Positions 9,753 to 19,692 are shown, counted from the stretch's first letter. The stretch is DNA of 64,000 bases from an uncultured Alistipes sp. (GCA_949285535.1 CASDZP010000002.1:1-64000); one strand, 5' to 3'. Program-made: numbers and translations. Notes: generated by a model not told the origin, from the sequence alone.

Positions 9753-11309
9753 TTAGAACGGAGCGCCGCCGTTTGAGAAGTCACCGCCCGGGGCGTCGAA
9801 TTCACCGCCGAAAGGCGCCTGTTGCGGGGGGAGTTCGCCTATTCCCGCCGCCGAACCTATCGAACTGCCGTATTCGGTATAGCCGCTGTCGCCGCCCGTT
9901 ATCTGTTCCAATTCGTCGAAGTTGGTAAAGCGTGCCTGTTCCGCCCTAAATTTGAGGTTTATGATGTCTGTGGCGCCGTTACGGTGCTTGGCGACGATAA
10001 ACTCCGCTGTTCCAGGAGGAATGGGTATTCCCGACTCGTCATGCGTCATGCCGTAGTATTCTGGACGGTGTATGAATGCCACGATGTCGGCGTCCTGTTC
10101 AATGGCTCCGGACTCTCGAAGGTCGGAGAGCTGCGGGCGTTTGTTGCCGCCTCGTGTCTCCACTGAACGGTTAAGCTGTGAGAGCGCGATTATCGGTATG
10201 TTCAACTCTTTGGCTATCGCTTTGAGTGAACGAGAGATAGCCGACACTTCCTGCTCACGGTTGCCTTTAGTGTCGGAAGGACCTGTCATCAACTGGAGGT
10301 AGTCGATTATTATCAACTGGATGTTGTATTGTACTTTCAGACGTCTCGCCTTTGAGCGGAACTCGAATATCGAAAGAGCGGGAGTGTCGTCGATGTATAA
10401 CGGAGCGTCTTGAAGCGGAACGATAGCCTTTTCGAGGTGCGCCCATTCTTCTGGAGTGAGTTTGCCGCTCTTGATTGTTGGTGACGATATGCCCGATTCG
10501 GATACGATAAGACGTGTTATAAGCTGTACGGAGCTCATCTCAAGCGAGAATATTGCCACGCCTCGCTGAAAATCTATCGCCATGTTGCGTGCCATACTCA
10601 ACACGAACGCCGTTTTACCCATGGCGGGACGTGCGGCGATGATTACGAGGTCTGACGGTTGCCATCCGAGCGTCAGTTTGTCGAGGTCGTTGAATCCCGT
10701 GGGAACGCCGCTCAATCCGTCGGGTTTGTTTTTCGCCTCCTCAATCTGTTTGAGCGCCTTTTTAACAACGTCGAACGACGACTGTACGTCACGTTTGATG
10801 TTACCCTCAGATACTTTGAATATCTGCGCCTCGGCGTAATCTATAAGGTCGGTAACGTCGAGATCGTCGTTGAACGAGTTGCGCTGTATGTCGATAGAGG
10901 CTTTTATGAGCTCTCGCTGTATGTATTTCTGGGCTATGAGCTGTGCGTGAAACTCAATGTGCGCCGCCGAACCTACCTTTTGAGTCAGAGCGGTAAGATA
11001 TACGATGCCGCCGACCTCCGTGAGCTTCTTTTTGCGACGTAGCATGTCGCTGAGGGTGTAGAGGTCGATAGGTTCATGTTTGGACGACAGGTCTATTGCC
11101 GCCTGATATATAATTTTATGCGCCTCTTTATAAAAAGAGTCGGGACTCAATATCTCTATTACCGAAAAAATGGCGTTGGGCTCGACCATTATCGCACCCA
11201 ATACAGCCTCTTCGAGATCGACAGCCTGAGGCGGAACGTAGCCGCCCTCTTTGCTTAATGCCGATATTATCTGGTCGGTGTTGTTGAAGTCGTTATATTT
11301 TTTTGCCAT
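9753..11309 (-). CDS. dnaB: Replicative DNA helicase DnaB
   Basis: 518 residues from the ATG at 11309 (MAKKYNDFNN); a longer in-frame start exists but adds only ten unlikely residues. The N-terminal domain begins PPQAVDLEEAVLGAIMVEPNAI, and the RecA-like domain has Walker A ARPAMGKTAF, Walker B IIIDYLQLM, and the C-terminal SQLNRSVETRGGNKRPQLSDLRESGAIEQDAD block. The last 50 residues are Gly/Pro-rich, ending FGGEFDAPGGDFSNGGAPF. It unwinds DNA at the replication fork. No intein is present. Confidence 0.96.
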   Translation of the reverse strand: MAKKYNDFNNTDQIISALSKEGGYVPPQAVDLEEAVLGAIMVEPNAIFSVIEILSPDSFYKEAHKIIYQAAIDLSSKHEPIDLYTLSDMLRRKKKLTEVGGIVYLTALTQKVGSAAHIEFHAQLIAQKYIQRELIKASIDIQRNSFNDDLDVTDLIDYAEAQIFKVSEGNIKRDVQSSFDVVKKALKQIEEAKNKPDGLSGVPTGFNDLDKLTLGWQPSDLVIIAARPAMGKTAFVLSMARNMAIDFQRGVAIFSLEMSSVQLITRLIVSESGISSPTIKSGKLTPEEWAHLEKAIVPLQDAPLYIDDTPALSIFEFRSKARRLKVQYNIQLIIIDYLQLMTGPSDTKGNREQEVSAISRSLKAIAKELNIPIIALSQLNRSVETRGGNKRPQLSDLRESGAIEQDADIVAFIHRPEYYGMTHDESGIPIPPGTAEFIVAKHRNGATDIINLKFRAEQARFTNFDELEQITGGDSGYTEYGSSIGSAAGIGELPPQQAPFGGEFDAPGGDFSNGGAPF

Positions 11310-11542
11310 TGTCTCTTGTTTTCGCGAAACGGTTAACAAAAATATTAAAAATAGTTGGGAGCTTAAAATTTTTTACGATTTTTTACGCCTATTGAGATAC
11401 ATCCGTTTTTTACCGTTTCCGATATGATTCGAGTGTTAGAAACGGTTTTCAGGTTTTTATTTGCGGATGTTTGTCGCAGATTGGTGGTTTATCTGCTGTT
11501 GTGGCGTTTTGTATTACGTTTAGTCCCTTTAATTCGATTTTA

Positions 11543-13519
11543 TTACCTGCGACCTTTTTTATTTTTCGATGTGCCTTTTACGTTGGATGAGGAAACGCTG
11601 TCTGTACCTCTGTTGCCTTTATTTTCGGGTCGCATCATTTTCGATTTATCGCCGTTCCCGTTATTTTTGTTGAGACGCGATTTCCTGTCGGATGAAGATG
11701 AAACAGTAGGTTTGTCGTTAAACCCCGTATTTTTATTTCCTGACGGTCGTCTGTTGTTGCCTTGTCGTGGCGTTTTGCCTTGAACATGACGTGATGAATG
11801 GTTCTCGGCAGCGAAGAAAAGGCTTTTTTGCGCCTTTTTTGCTTCGGGGTCGTGTTCCGTAAAGACGGGTTCATCCGTGTATGGGTCTATGCCTGTGCAA
11901 TATATGGTCGAAGAAAGGGTCATTGGTGTCGGGGTGAAATCCTGAACCTGATCGAGCCTTATATGCAGTTTTTTCATCTTCTCGGCAAGACGTTTCATGT
12001 CGTCGAGACGGCAGGCGGGATGAGACGATATAAAATAGGGTATCAGCAGATAGGGGAGACCCTCGCGGGCGCATATCCGCTCGAATTTTTCGTGCAACTT
12101 CTCGAAGAGAGAGAATGACGGCTTACGCATCATTTTCAACACCTTCTCTTCGGTATGTTCGGGCGCGACCTTCAGTTTCCCCGATGTATGGTTTTTGATT
12201 ACCTCACGCAGATATTCGTCTCCGAATTTCTGGTCGAAAAGGTCATATCTTATACCGCTGCCTATGAACGACTTTTTTATGCCGTTCACAGCATCCACTT
12301 TTTTATATAGTTTAAGCAGACGTTCGTGGCTGTTGTCGAGATTGGGACATACGTTGGGATGTATGCACGAGGGGCGTTTGCATACCCGACAAGCCTTTTT
12401 GTTTCTGCCCGACATACCGTACATGTTGGCTGAAGGTCCACCGACATCCGACAGGTATCCCGCAAAACCCTCCATTTCTGTTATCTGTCTGACCTCCTTT
12501 AATATCGACTCTTCGGAACGTGACGAGATGAATTTACCCTGATGTGCCGATATGGTGCAGAAACTGCATCCGCCGAAACAGCCTCTGTGGGTGTTAACGG
12601 AGAATTTTATCATCTCCCAACTCGGTATTGCGCCCTTGTTGCGGTATCTCGGATGCGGCGCCCTCATGAACGGCAGGTCGTATGTGCGGTCTATCTCCTC
12701 GGTAGTGAGGCACGGATAGGGTGCGTTGACCACGACGAAACGTTCGCCGTAGCCCTCGACCAGTCTTTTGGGTTCCATGACGTTGGATTGTGTCTCCGTT
12801 TCGACGAAGTTTTTGCCCAACAACGGTTTTTCACGCAGACACTCCTCGTATGAGTGCAGAAACAGCGTCTCCTCTTTGTCGAGACGTTCGATACCCTCAC
12901 GGTCGGTGATGTATGCCGTCTGTCTTAACGTATGCAACCTTTTGCGGTTGAATCCGTTCTCAATGAATCGTGCCACTTCGGGCATGACCTTGTCGCCGAG
13001 TCCGTAACAGAGCAGGTCGGCGCCACTGTCTATCAATATTGACGGCAAAATCTTATCCAGCCAATAGTCGTAGTGCGCAAGACGCCTGAGCGACGCCTCT
13101 ATGCCGCCGATGACCACGGGAATGTCGGGGTATATCTGTTTCAGTATCTTTGTATAGACGGTTGTGGCGTAGTCGGGACGTGCGCCCGCTCTGCCTCCTG
13201 GGGTGTAGGCGTCGTTCGACCTGAGACGTCGCGCTGCGGTATAGTGGTTGACCATTGAGTCCATGTTACCCGCCGACACGCCGAAAAAGAGTCTCGGCGC
13301 GCCTAACTTGCGGAAATCCCGCAGGTCGTCTTTCCAGTTGGGTTGCGGAACGATAGCGACGCTGTAACCTTCAGCTTCAAGGATGCGGGCGATGACCGCC
13401 ACGCTGAACGAGGGGTGATCGACATAGGCGTCACCGCTGAAAAGGATGATGTCGAACTGCGTTATGCCGCACTCCGCCGCCTCTTTAGCCGAGGTGGGTA
13501 TGAATCTTTTGTCGAACAT
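11543..13519 (-). CDS. YgiQ family radical SAM protein
   Basis: 658 residues from the ATG at 13519 (MFDKRFIPTSAKEAAE); starting further upstream would overlap queA and add an atypical N-terminus. It has the UPF0313/YgiQ N-terminal domain (DIILFSGDAYVDHPSF, PRLFFGVSAGNMDSMVN) and a radical SAM CxxxCxxC cluster at Cys314, Cys318 and Cys321 (RGCFGGCSFC), then the DUF3362-like part with CRVCKRPSCIHPNVCPNLD. The last 80 residues are a basic, Lys/Asn/Ser/Arg-rich tail of low complexity. The substrate of the family is not known to me. Confidence 0.88.
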   Translation of the reverse strand: MFDKRFIPTSAKEAAECGITQFDIILFSGDAYVDHPSFSVAVIARILEAEGYSVAIVPQPNWKDDLRDFRKLGAPRLFFGVSAGNMDSMVNHYTAARRLRSNDAYTPGGRAGARPDYATTVYTKILKQIYPDIPVVIGGIEASLRRLAHYDYWLDKILPSILIDSGADLLCYGLGDKVMPEVARFIENGFNRKRLHTLRQTAYITDREGIERLDKEETLFLHSYEECLREKPLLGKNFVETETQSNVMEPKRLVEGYGERFVVVNAPYPCLTTEEIDRTYDLPFMRAPHPRYRNKGAIPSWEMIKFSVNTHRGCFGGCSFCTISAHQGKFISSRSEESILKEVRQITEMEGFAGYLSDVGGPSANMYGMSGRNKKACRVCKRPSCIHPNVCPNLDNSHERLLKLYKKVDAVNGIKKSFIGSGIRYDLFDQKFGDEYLREVIKNHTSGKLKVAPEHTEEKVLKMMRKPSFSLFEKLHEKFERICAREGLPYLLIPYFISSHPACRLDDMKRLAEKMKKLHIRLDQVQDFTPTPMTLSSTIYCTGIDPYTDEPVFTEHDPEAKKAQKSLFFAAENHSSRHVQGKTPRQGNNRRPSGNKNTGFNDKPTVSSSSDRKSRLNKNNGNGDKSKMMRPENKGNRGTDSVSSSNVKGTSKNKKGRR

Positions 13520-13586
13520 TTGATTTCTGTGTGTGATGCCGTTTTCGATATTGTCTCGGTAAAACGCGTATGTCGTTCCGAAATTG

Positions 13587-14810
13587 TTATTTTGTCTCTT
13601 TCGGGGGTAAAAGCAATGACGAGTCGCCATAGCTTAAAAATCTGAAACCGTTGTCCATGGCGAAACGGTATATATCCCTCCAGCCGTCGCCTATAAGCGC
13701 GCTTACAAGCAGAAGCAGAGTGCTTTGCGGCTGGTGGAAATTGGTAAACATACCCCTTATGACACGCCATATGTAAGGCGGCGTTATCATTATTCTGGTC
13801 GAACATTCGATTTTATCCATGCCGTCGGTGTCCATGCGCTCGTAAAGGGATTCGAGCAGCTCTTTACCGCCAATGTTTTCAGGAATGTCATAGCTTTCCC
13901 ATTGACCGATTGTGCGGTCGTAGTCGGCAGAGCCGTTCTTCATTATGCGATAGCCGAGTGCTGGTAACGATTCGAGTGTCCTCACCGATGTCGTGCCGAC
14001 GGCTATGATGTTGCCGTAACCGTCAATCAGCTTTTTGACAGTCTCTTTACGTACTGAAAAATGTTCGACGTGCATGTGGTGTTCGGCGGCATTCTCGCTT
14101 TTTACGGGCAGGAAAGTGCCTGCGCCCACGTGTAGCGTAACCTCCGCCATGGGGTGACCGTTACGGGAGAGGCGTTCGAGCATCTCGTCCGTGAAGTGCA
14201 GCCCGGCAGTGGGTGCAGCCACCGACCCCTCGAATTTCGAGTAAACGGTCTGATAACGTGTGTTGTCCTCCTCACGGCTCTCTCTGTTGAGATAGGGAGG
14301 GATGGGGATGCGTCCGAGCAGTTCGAGCATCTGACCGAATGTGAGACTTCGGTCGCTCCATGTAAAACGGACTATCTGTTCTTTCTCCGTCGCTCCGACA
14401 CGTTCTGCCGAAAGGGTATGGGTGACGCCCTCATGTGTAAACTCCGTCTTTAGCGCGCCCTCCTTCCATTTGCGCAGATTGCCGACCATACATATCCATT
14501 CTGCGCTGTCTGTGGCGGCAAAGGCACGTTCATAATCGGCGGGTGCATGCGGTTCGAGGCAGAAAATCTCTATCCGCGCGCCGCTATCCTTGAAAAACAT
14601 GAGACGCGCCCTTATAACCTTTGTATTGTTGAATACGAGAGTCGCGCCTTCGGGTAAAAAATCCTCTATATTGTCGAAATGCGAACAGTGGGGAGCGCCG
14701 TCCCAAAAAAGCAACTTCGAGTCGCCGCGCTTTGCGGGCGGAAATTTTGCGATTCGCTCTTCCGGTAACTCGTAGTCATAATCTTTTATATTTATCTCTC
14801 TGTCCGTCAT
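13587..14810 (-). CDS. queA: S-adenosylmethionine:tRNA ribosyltransferase-isomerase QueA
   Basis: 407 residues from the ATG at 14810 (MTDREINIKDYDYELPEERIA). A further open stretch upstream runs antisense to the next gene and is ignored. QueA transfers the ribosyl group of SAM to preQ1 in tRNA to make epoxyqueuosine. Conserved segments include FNNTKVIRARL, SVAAPTAGLHFT, HVGAGTFLPV, GTTSVRTLES and FHQPQSTLLLLVSALIG. It is somewhat longer than the about 350 residues of E. coli QueA. It is followed by the YgiQ gene on the same strand with a 67 bp gap. Confidence 0.93.
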   Translation of the reverse strand: MTDREINIKDYDYELPEERIAKFPPAKRGDSKLLFWDGAPHCSHFDNIEDFLPEGATLVFNNTKVIRARLMFFKDSGARIEIFCLEPHAPADYERAFAATDSAEWICMVGNLRKWKEGALKTEFTHEGVTHTLSAERVGATEKEQIVRFTWSDRSLTFGQMLELLGRIPIPPYLNRESREEDNTRYQTVYSKFEGSVAAPTAGLHFTDEMLERLSRNGHPMAEVTLHVGAGTFLPVKSENAAEHHMHVEHFSVRKETVKKLIDGYGNIIAVGTTSVRTLESLPALGYRIMKNGSADYDRTIGQWESYDIPENIGGKELLESLYERMDTDGMDKIECSTRIMITPPYIWRVIRGMFTNFHQPQSTLLLLVSALIGDGWRDIYRFAMDNGFRFLSYGDSSLLLPPKETK

Positions 14811-14910
14811 TGTGTTGTGTTTGATGTTCCGTTTGTCTGTCTCTTTTTTGAGACGATTTTGACGCAAATGTACTAATTTTGTGCAAAAGAACCTTAAAAA
14901 GCATACCAAT

Positions 14911-15834
14911 ATGATAAAGATAGGAGACAGAGTCAAGTTTCTCAGCGACACGGGTGTCGGGGTGGTTGTTTCGATAAAGGGAACGATTGCCACCGTCGAA
15001 ATGGAGGACGGTTTCGATATTCCCGCGCCTCTTACCGATTTGGTGCCTGTGGACGAGGAGCAGGAGCGCATGGCGAGAGCCATGATAGGCACGGACGACC
15101 CAAAACCCGGCTCTTCACGCCGTAAGAGAGAGGCGGACGGCGAGAAAAAGGCTCCCAAGAAGGTGGCGGCATACAGCCGTTACGGTAAAGTATCGCTTCT
15201 CGACGATGATGATGACGAAGAGGAGCAGATAGACGTGACACAACTGCGTGAAAGCTATCTGAAAAGTGTTGCCGCAGCCACCGCACTCGAAAATGAGGCT
15301 TTTGAGAGAGAGTTTGGCGAAAAACGTAGTGCCGTAAATGAGGAGTCTGTTGAAAGTGAGGTTAAAACGGCGGATGAAGATAATGTTTCGGATGTTGATG
15401 CCGAATCTGAACCGACCGCAAAACCTCGCCGTGTAGCTCTTGAGGATTTGGGTCGTGTTGTCGGTGGAAGCGAGAACGCTTCGTCGCAACAGAAACAGAA
15501 TGTATCCGCACCCAAGACGGCACAGAAAGGCGGCAAACAGAAAAAGGCAAACGAAGAAGAGGTTGTCGATTTGCATGCCGAAGAGGTTTTGGAGTCAACC
15601 GAGGGTATGGCTCCGGGTGAGATACTTGACGCACAACTTTCGCGTTTCGATATGGCTCTCTCGCTGGCTGTGAACAGCGGTTCACACGGAAGAATCGTCT
15701 TTATTCACGGTGTCGGTAAAGGCAAACTCAAATATGAACTCGAAAAGATGCTCCGCAGAAAATATCCGCGTCTCTCATGGCAGGATGCCTCGTTTGCCGA
15801 GTACGGTTACGGAGCGATAATGGTATTTTATTAA
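14911..15834 (+). CDS. DUF2027 and Smr domain protein
   Basis: 307 residues from the ATG at 14911 (MIKIGDRVKFLSD). Residues 1-45 form a small beta-barrel-like DUF2027 region (VGVVVSIKGTIATVEMEDGFD). Residues 50-215 are a charged, poorly conserved linker with an acidic DDDDDEEE run. The C-terminal 85 residues are an Smr domain: VDLHAEEVL, then IVFIHGVGKGKLK. Smr domains are found in nucleic-acid nucleases and MutS2. This architecture is common in Bacteroidetes; its job is unknown. It is divergent from queA, with a roughly 100 bp shared promoter region. Confidence 0.85.
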   Translation: MIKIGDRVKFLSDTGVGVVVSIKGTIATVEMEDGFDIPAPLTDLVPVDEEQERMARAMIGTDDPKPGSSRRKREADGEKKAPKKVAAYSRYGKVSLLDDDDDEEEQIDVTQLRESYLKSVAAATALENEAFEREFGEKRSAVNEESVESEVKTADEDNVSDVDAESEPTAKPRRVALEDLGRVVGGSENASSQQKQNVSAPKTAQKGGKQKKANEEEVVDLHAEEVLESTEGMAPGEILDAQLSRFDMALSLAVNSGSHGRIVFIHGVGKGKLKYELEKMLRRKYPRLSWQDASFAEYGYGAIMVFY

Positions 15835-15929
15835 TCGCTTGTGTGGGCGGTCGATACGGATTCGTCAGTCATAACTGCATATAGCGGTTGTTTTTAAGTA
15901 TCTGTTGTTTTTAGGTATTTGTTGTTTTT

Positions 15930-16243
15930 ATGTATCTGAAAAATATTTTTGATAACAGAAATGGACACAAAGAACTTGTCGAAACGATTTTTCAGGCGAG
16001 GGATTTGTTTTCAACCGCATGATTCTCAACGGAGAGCCTGCGTCGGGCGGTGCATGGATTTCGTCGATGTTCGACGAGATGATTGTCGTTGTGAAAGGAT
16101 ACGCCGAGATAATGTATGACGACATGAGTGTAGATGCCCTTTCGGAGGGGAACTATATTACTATTACCGCGGGTAAACGTTACAGATTTGTAGTGGTTTC
16201 CGAAGAATCTCCGTGTGTTATTTTGTCGTTGCGTAAGATGTAA
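15930..16243 (+). pseudogene. Small cupin protein with a frameshift
   Basis: Two overlapping frames together read as one roughly 105-residue cupin. The first starts at 15930 (MYLKNIFDNRNGHKELVETIF) and stops at 16022. The second gives SGEGFVFNRMILNG before continuing through GAWISSMFDEMIVVVKGYAEI and ends at 16243 with VVVSEESPCVILSLRKM. The family normally has one frame through LEG-GFRIERI-like sequence at this point. The change of frame falls in the T-run at about 15988-15992 and needs a one-base insertion, or a -1 shift. It may be a true pseudogene or an assembly error; a slippery heptamer is not evident. Confidence 0.65.
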
Positions 16244-16304
16244 CGAATTGTGGCTTAATTAATTTATAAAATATTTGACCGTATTATAAATTTGACCGCT
16301 TTAT

Positions 16305-16346
16305 AAAAAACCTCCGCGTCATAATATCATGACGCGGAGGTTTTTT
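16305..16346. terminator. Bidirectional terminator between the cupin and the DUF4834 gene
   Basis: A 12 bp GC-rich stem (CCTCCGCGTCAT/ATGACGCGGAGG) with a 6-nt loop is flanked by AAAAAA and TTTTTT, so it can stop transcription from both convergent genes. Confidence 0.85.
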
Positions 16347-16392
16347 GTGTTATACAATATGTTGTCCGTTAACGATTTATGTTGTATGTTGA

Positions 16393-16692
16393 CTATTTTG
16401 TGTCGTTTATCTCTTCAAATTCGACATACTCTCCGACATTGTCTTTAACTTTCTTCTCCTGTTTGCCGAGGTTGCTTACGCTTATCTCTCCCTCTTTCTT
16501 TTGTTTGTTCTGTCGGTTTCCGCCGAAGAAGTCACCGTTTTGTCCGAATATGTTGAACCCTCCGAATTTTACTTCAGAGTCGGGATTATTCATCTTTTTA
16601 TTAATCAGATAGCGAAACCATAGTTTTACAAGGAAACCTATCAGATAGAAAAACAATATTATGGTAAGCAATACGCTCAAAAATCCTGTCAT
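16393..16692 (-). CDS. DUF4834 family small membrane protein
   Basis: 99 residues with one N-terminal membrane segment (LSVLLTIILFFYLIGFLVKLWF) followed by a polar, Lys/Asn-rich cytoplasmic tail and the FGGFNIFGQNG motif. It matches the short Bacteroidetes DUF4834 family, whose function is unknown. It stands alone, convergent with the cupin and divergent from purB. Confidence 0.75.
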   Translation of the reverse strand: MTGFLSVLLTIILFFYLIGFLVKLWFRYLINKKMNNPDSEVKFGGFNIFGQNGDFFGGNRQNKQKKEGEISVSNLGKQEKKVKDNVGEYVEFEEINDTK

Positions 16693-16879
16693 GATTCTGT
16701 GTCGATTATGTTAGTCGGGTAGTATCGCCCCGTTTCACCCTTTATTTTTGTAATTGTAGCCAAATGTTTTTATCAAGCGTTTTGTCTGCAAATATAACGA
16801 TAAGTTTTCTTATTTATTACAGTTTTGAGGTTCTCAATCTTATTTTATACCTCTGAAAGGCTCTTTGTGGCGATGAACG

Positions 16880-16909
16880 ATTGTTTTAACATAAATTTTA
16901 TTATTTTTG
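16880..16909 (+). promoter_or_regulatory. Promoter of purB
   Basis: The TATTTTTG box at 16902-16909 matches the Bacteroidetes -7 consensus, with ATTG at 16880-16883 as the -33 element, 18 bp apart. The expected start is about 60 bp before the purB ATG. Confidence 0.55.
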
Positions 16910-16973
16910 CATTTCAAAACGATGTCGGACAATTATAAAAATGTTGTCCGTACGAGTTAAATAACTGTTAATT

Positions 16974-18326
16974 ATGAATTTGAATACGTTGTCGGCGATT
17001 TCGCCAATAGATGGCCGTTATCGCAAAAACTGCGAAGAACTGGACGCCTATTTCTCTGAATACGCGTTGATTCGTTACAGGGTTATGGTTGAGATAGAGT
17101 ATTTTATCGCTCTTTGCGAGCTTCCTTTGCCTCAGCTTGCTTCTTTCGATAAAAACAACTATGAAAAACTGCGTGACATATATCGTACTTTCTCGATAGA
17201 CGACGCGTCTGCCGTTAAGGAGATAGAGAAGACCACCAATCACGACGTTAAGGCGGTCGAATATTTCATAAAGGGCAAGATGGACGAAATGGAACTCGGC
17301 AACAGCCGCGAGTTTGTGCATTTCGGTCTTACCTCGCAGGATATCAACAATACGGCTACGCCCTGTATGTTGCGAGACGCCACCAATAATCTCTATTATC
17401 CTTTGTTGCAGGAGTTTATCGATAAGCTAACCTCGCTCGCGTCGGAGTGGGAAGAGGTGCCGATGTTGGCTCACACTCACGGACAGCCCGCTTCACCCAC
17501 ACGTCTGGGTAAGGAGATTATGGTGTTCGTTGAGCGTCTCACCAAGCAGATGACACTCCTTAAACGTATTCCGTGTCCCGCAAAATTCGGTGGCGCTACG
17601 GGTAACTTCAATGCGCATCATGTGGCATATCCCGAAATAGACTGGGTTAAGTTCGGCAATTCGTTTGTTAACGACACTCTCGGTCTCGACCGCTCGCAGA
17701 TAACCACGCAGATTGAGCACTACGACAACATGGCGGCTATCTTCGACGGATTCAAACGTATAAATACCATTCTCATTGACTTGAGCCGCGATATGTGGAC
17801 ATATATCTCTATGGACTACTTCAAGCAGAAAATCAAAGCCGGGGAAGTAGGTTCATCGGCTATGCCCCACAAAGTCAATCCGATAGACTTCGAGAACGGA
17901 GAGGGTAACCTCGGTATGGCTAACGCTCTTTTCGAGCATCTCTCTGCAAAACTTCCCGTTTCCCGCATGCAGCGTGACTTGACAGACTCAACCGTATTGC
18001 GTAACATAGGTGTACCTATGGCTCACACCATTATCGCTATCCGTTCGATTACACGCGGTCTCAATAAGTTGATTATTAACAATGACGCGATAAACAGAGA
18101 CCTCGAAAACAATTGGGCTGTCGTTGCGGAGGGTATTCAGACAATCCTGCGCCGCGAGAACTATCCCAATCCTTACGAGGCGCTCAAGGCTCTCACCCGC
18201 ACAAACAAAGCCATAACCAAAGAGACGATGGCTAACTTCATCGAATCGCTGGATGTCGCAGAGAGTGTGAAAGAGGAGCTTCGCAAACTTACTCCGCAGA
18301 CATATACAGGTGTTAAGATGTATTGA
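16974..18326 (+). CDS. purB: Adenylosuccinate lyase
   Basis: 450 residues. It catalyses two fumarate-releasing steps of purine synthesis (SAICAR to AICAR and adenylosuccinate to AMP) as a cytoplasmic homotetramer. Diagnostic segments are SPIDGRYR, EFVHFGLTSQDINNTATP, AHTHGQPASPTRLGKE and the signature loop GSSAMPHKVNPIDFENGEGN. The last, with FEN after NPID, is the E. coli-type PurB rather than the Bacillus type. It has its own promoter and terminator and looks monocistronic. Confidence 0.96.
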   Translation: MNLNTLSAISPIDGRYRKNCEELDAYFSEYALIRYRVMVEIEYFIALCELPLPQLASFDKNNYEKLRDIYRTFSIDDASAVKEIEKTTNHDVKAVEYFIKGKMDEMELGNSREFVHFGLTSQDINNTATPCMLRDATNNLYYPLLQEFIDKLTSLASEWEEVPMLAHTHGQPASPTRLGKEIMVFVERLTKQMTLLKRIPCPAKFGGATGNFNAHHVAYPEIDWVKFGNSFVNDTLGLDRSQITTQIEHYDNMAAIFDGFKRINTILIDLSRDMWTYISMDYFKQKIKAGEVGSSAMPHKVNPIDFENGEGNLGMANALFEHLSAKLPVSRMQRDLTDSTVLRNIGVPMAHTIIAIRSITRGLNKLIINNDAINRDLENNWAVVAEGIQTILRRENYPNPYEALKALTRTNKAITKETMANFIESLDVAESVKEELRKLTPQTYTGVKMY

Positions 18327-18355
18327 TCTGCGTCCGAGTCTGTGATGGATTTATT

Positions 18356-18392
18356 GACGGATTCGGCAGAACATTGCCCGAATCCGTCTTTT
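18356..18392 (+). terminator. Terminator of purB
   Basis: A stem of GACGGATTCGG paired with CCGAATCCGTC is followed by TTTTGT, about 30 bp after the purB stop. The rest of the gap to 18772 is AT-rich with no other structure I can support. Confidence 0.8.
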
Positions 18393-18772
18393 GTCTGATA
18401 GAATACGGACACTTCGGTTTTGATTCGAAGAAGTTCTGTTTTCTGTGTTGACTCGGAATATATTATAGTATGGAGATTCGTTTTTAACGCTCTTTTTATT
18501 TATGGTTTGAATGACAAAATGTCATGTTTTATGGACGAATGTTTTTCGTAATATTATGTGATTTCCTTTCTTGTCTTTGCATCAAAAGTTGCCTTGTTGT
18601 TTTTAGGTACGATTTTTGTAGTGTAAATCATAAATAAAATTTCTCCAGAAAAGGGGTAGCGGAAGGTTTATGTTTCCATATCCTTTTTTGACAAAAAGAG
18701 AAAAAATGACCGCCGAAGCGGTTGTTTGAATTATAACAGATAGAACTAATTTTTAACAAAAGAACAACGATT

Positions 18773-18934
18773 ATGAAAAAGTACAAATGCACCGTTTGCG
18801 GTTGGGTTTATGACCCCGAAGTCGGCGATCCCGATAATAACATAGCTCCGGGTACTGCTTTTGAAGATCTTCCCGATGATTATGTTTGCCCCCTTTGCGG
18901 AGAGGGTAAAGAGGTGTTCGAAGCGATAGACTAA
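18773..18934 (+). CDS. Rubredoxin
   Basis: A 53-residue protein starting at the ATG at 18773 ([19 protein letters not shown]). The two CxxCG knuckles (CTVCG and CPLCG) are the four cysteines that bind a single iron. Length and the [18 protein letters not shown] segment are typical. It is a small cytoplasmic electron carrier, often serving oxygen and peroxide reductases in anaerobes. The gene is monocistronic with its own terminator. Confidence 0.95.
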   Translation: MKKYKCTVCGWVYDPEVGDPDNNIAPGTAFEDLPDDYVCPLCGEGKEVFEAID

Positions 18935-18950
18935 TCGAACCCGACAATGG

Positions 18951-18980
18951 AAAAAACCACCGTTCAACGGTGGTTTTTTT
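18951..18980 (+). terminator. Terminator of the rubredoxin gene
   Basis: AAAAAACCACCGTT pairs with AACGGTGGTTTTTT around a 2-nt loop, 17 bp after the stop codon. Confidence 0.88.
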
Positions 18981-19604
18981 GTTGTTTTTTTGTTGAAAAC
19001 AGGTTGTTTTTGGTTAGTTTTAATTGTTCGTTATTTATTTATTATAAAATAAATTTAAAAATACATTATTAAATTTTATTAAATGCCTTAAAAGTGGCGT
19101 TTTTGACTTGTTTTGCCTTTTTGAGTCTTTTTCTATATATTTTATCCCGTTTTTGCTCTTCTGAATCTTGTCCGTGGCTTAATGGATAGGTCTGATTTTT
19201 CGTTGTCGCAATAATGTTTTTTGTGGTTGTTTTTCTTTTGGAGAGAAAAGCAGATGTGTCATGAGAGAGTAAAATTTTAGAGAAGTGATGAACTGAATTT
19301 CTTTCAAGAGATGACTGTTCGGCTTTTGTCGGGAATGATAAGTTTATTTTGTCGGAGGATTTTTGATCATGGGAATTTTTTGTTCAAAAAGAGAACTTTT
19401 GCCGATGATTGATTCCTATTGAGCAGGATGTTTTGAAAACATAAAAACAGGTGAAAAACGAGATGGTTTATAGACGTGCTTCTTTTTCTTAAAGCGATAT
19501 GTCAAAAAATATACTTCGTGCAATATTTTTTGGAGCTATTTGGAGTAGTATTGAAACACATCAAACGAACTGGATGTGTGACAAAATGTCAGTCTGAAAA
19601 TATT
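18981..19604. other. AT-rich intergenic region, no gene found
   Basis: About 620 bp upstream of the asnS promoter with no credible frame. A short stretch at about 19171-19190 (GTGGCTTAATGGATAGG) resembles the D-arm of a tRNA, but no anticodon or T-arm follows. Confidence 0.4.
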
Positions 19605-19634
19605 TTTGAAATAGACCGTTTTTTTGTATATTAG
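19605..19634 (+). promoter_or_regulatory. Candidate promoter of asnS
   Basis: TTTG at 19605-19608 and TATATTAG at 19627-19634 are separated by 18 bp, close to the TTTG-N19-TAnnTTTG consensus. This is about 60 bp before the asnS start. Confidence 0.45.
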
Positions 19635-19692
19635 CGGCTTGAAAGAAAACGATTAACGATTAATCAACGATTACAGATATTTTTAATTAATC

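Noticed and set aside
14811-15158. In-frame extension upstream of queA
   Set aside because: Runs antisense through the 5' end of the Smr-domain gene; the conserved QueA N-terminus begins at 14810.
19168-19210. tRNA-like stretch GTGGCTTAATGGATAGG
   Set aside because: Resembles a D-arm only; no anticodon stem, T-arm or matching acceptor follows, so chance or a very old fragment.
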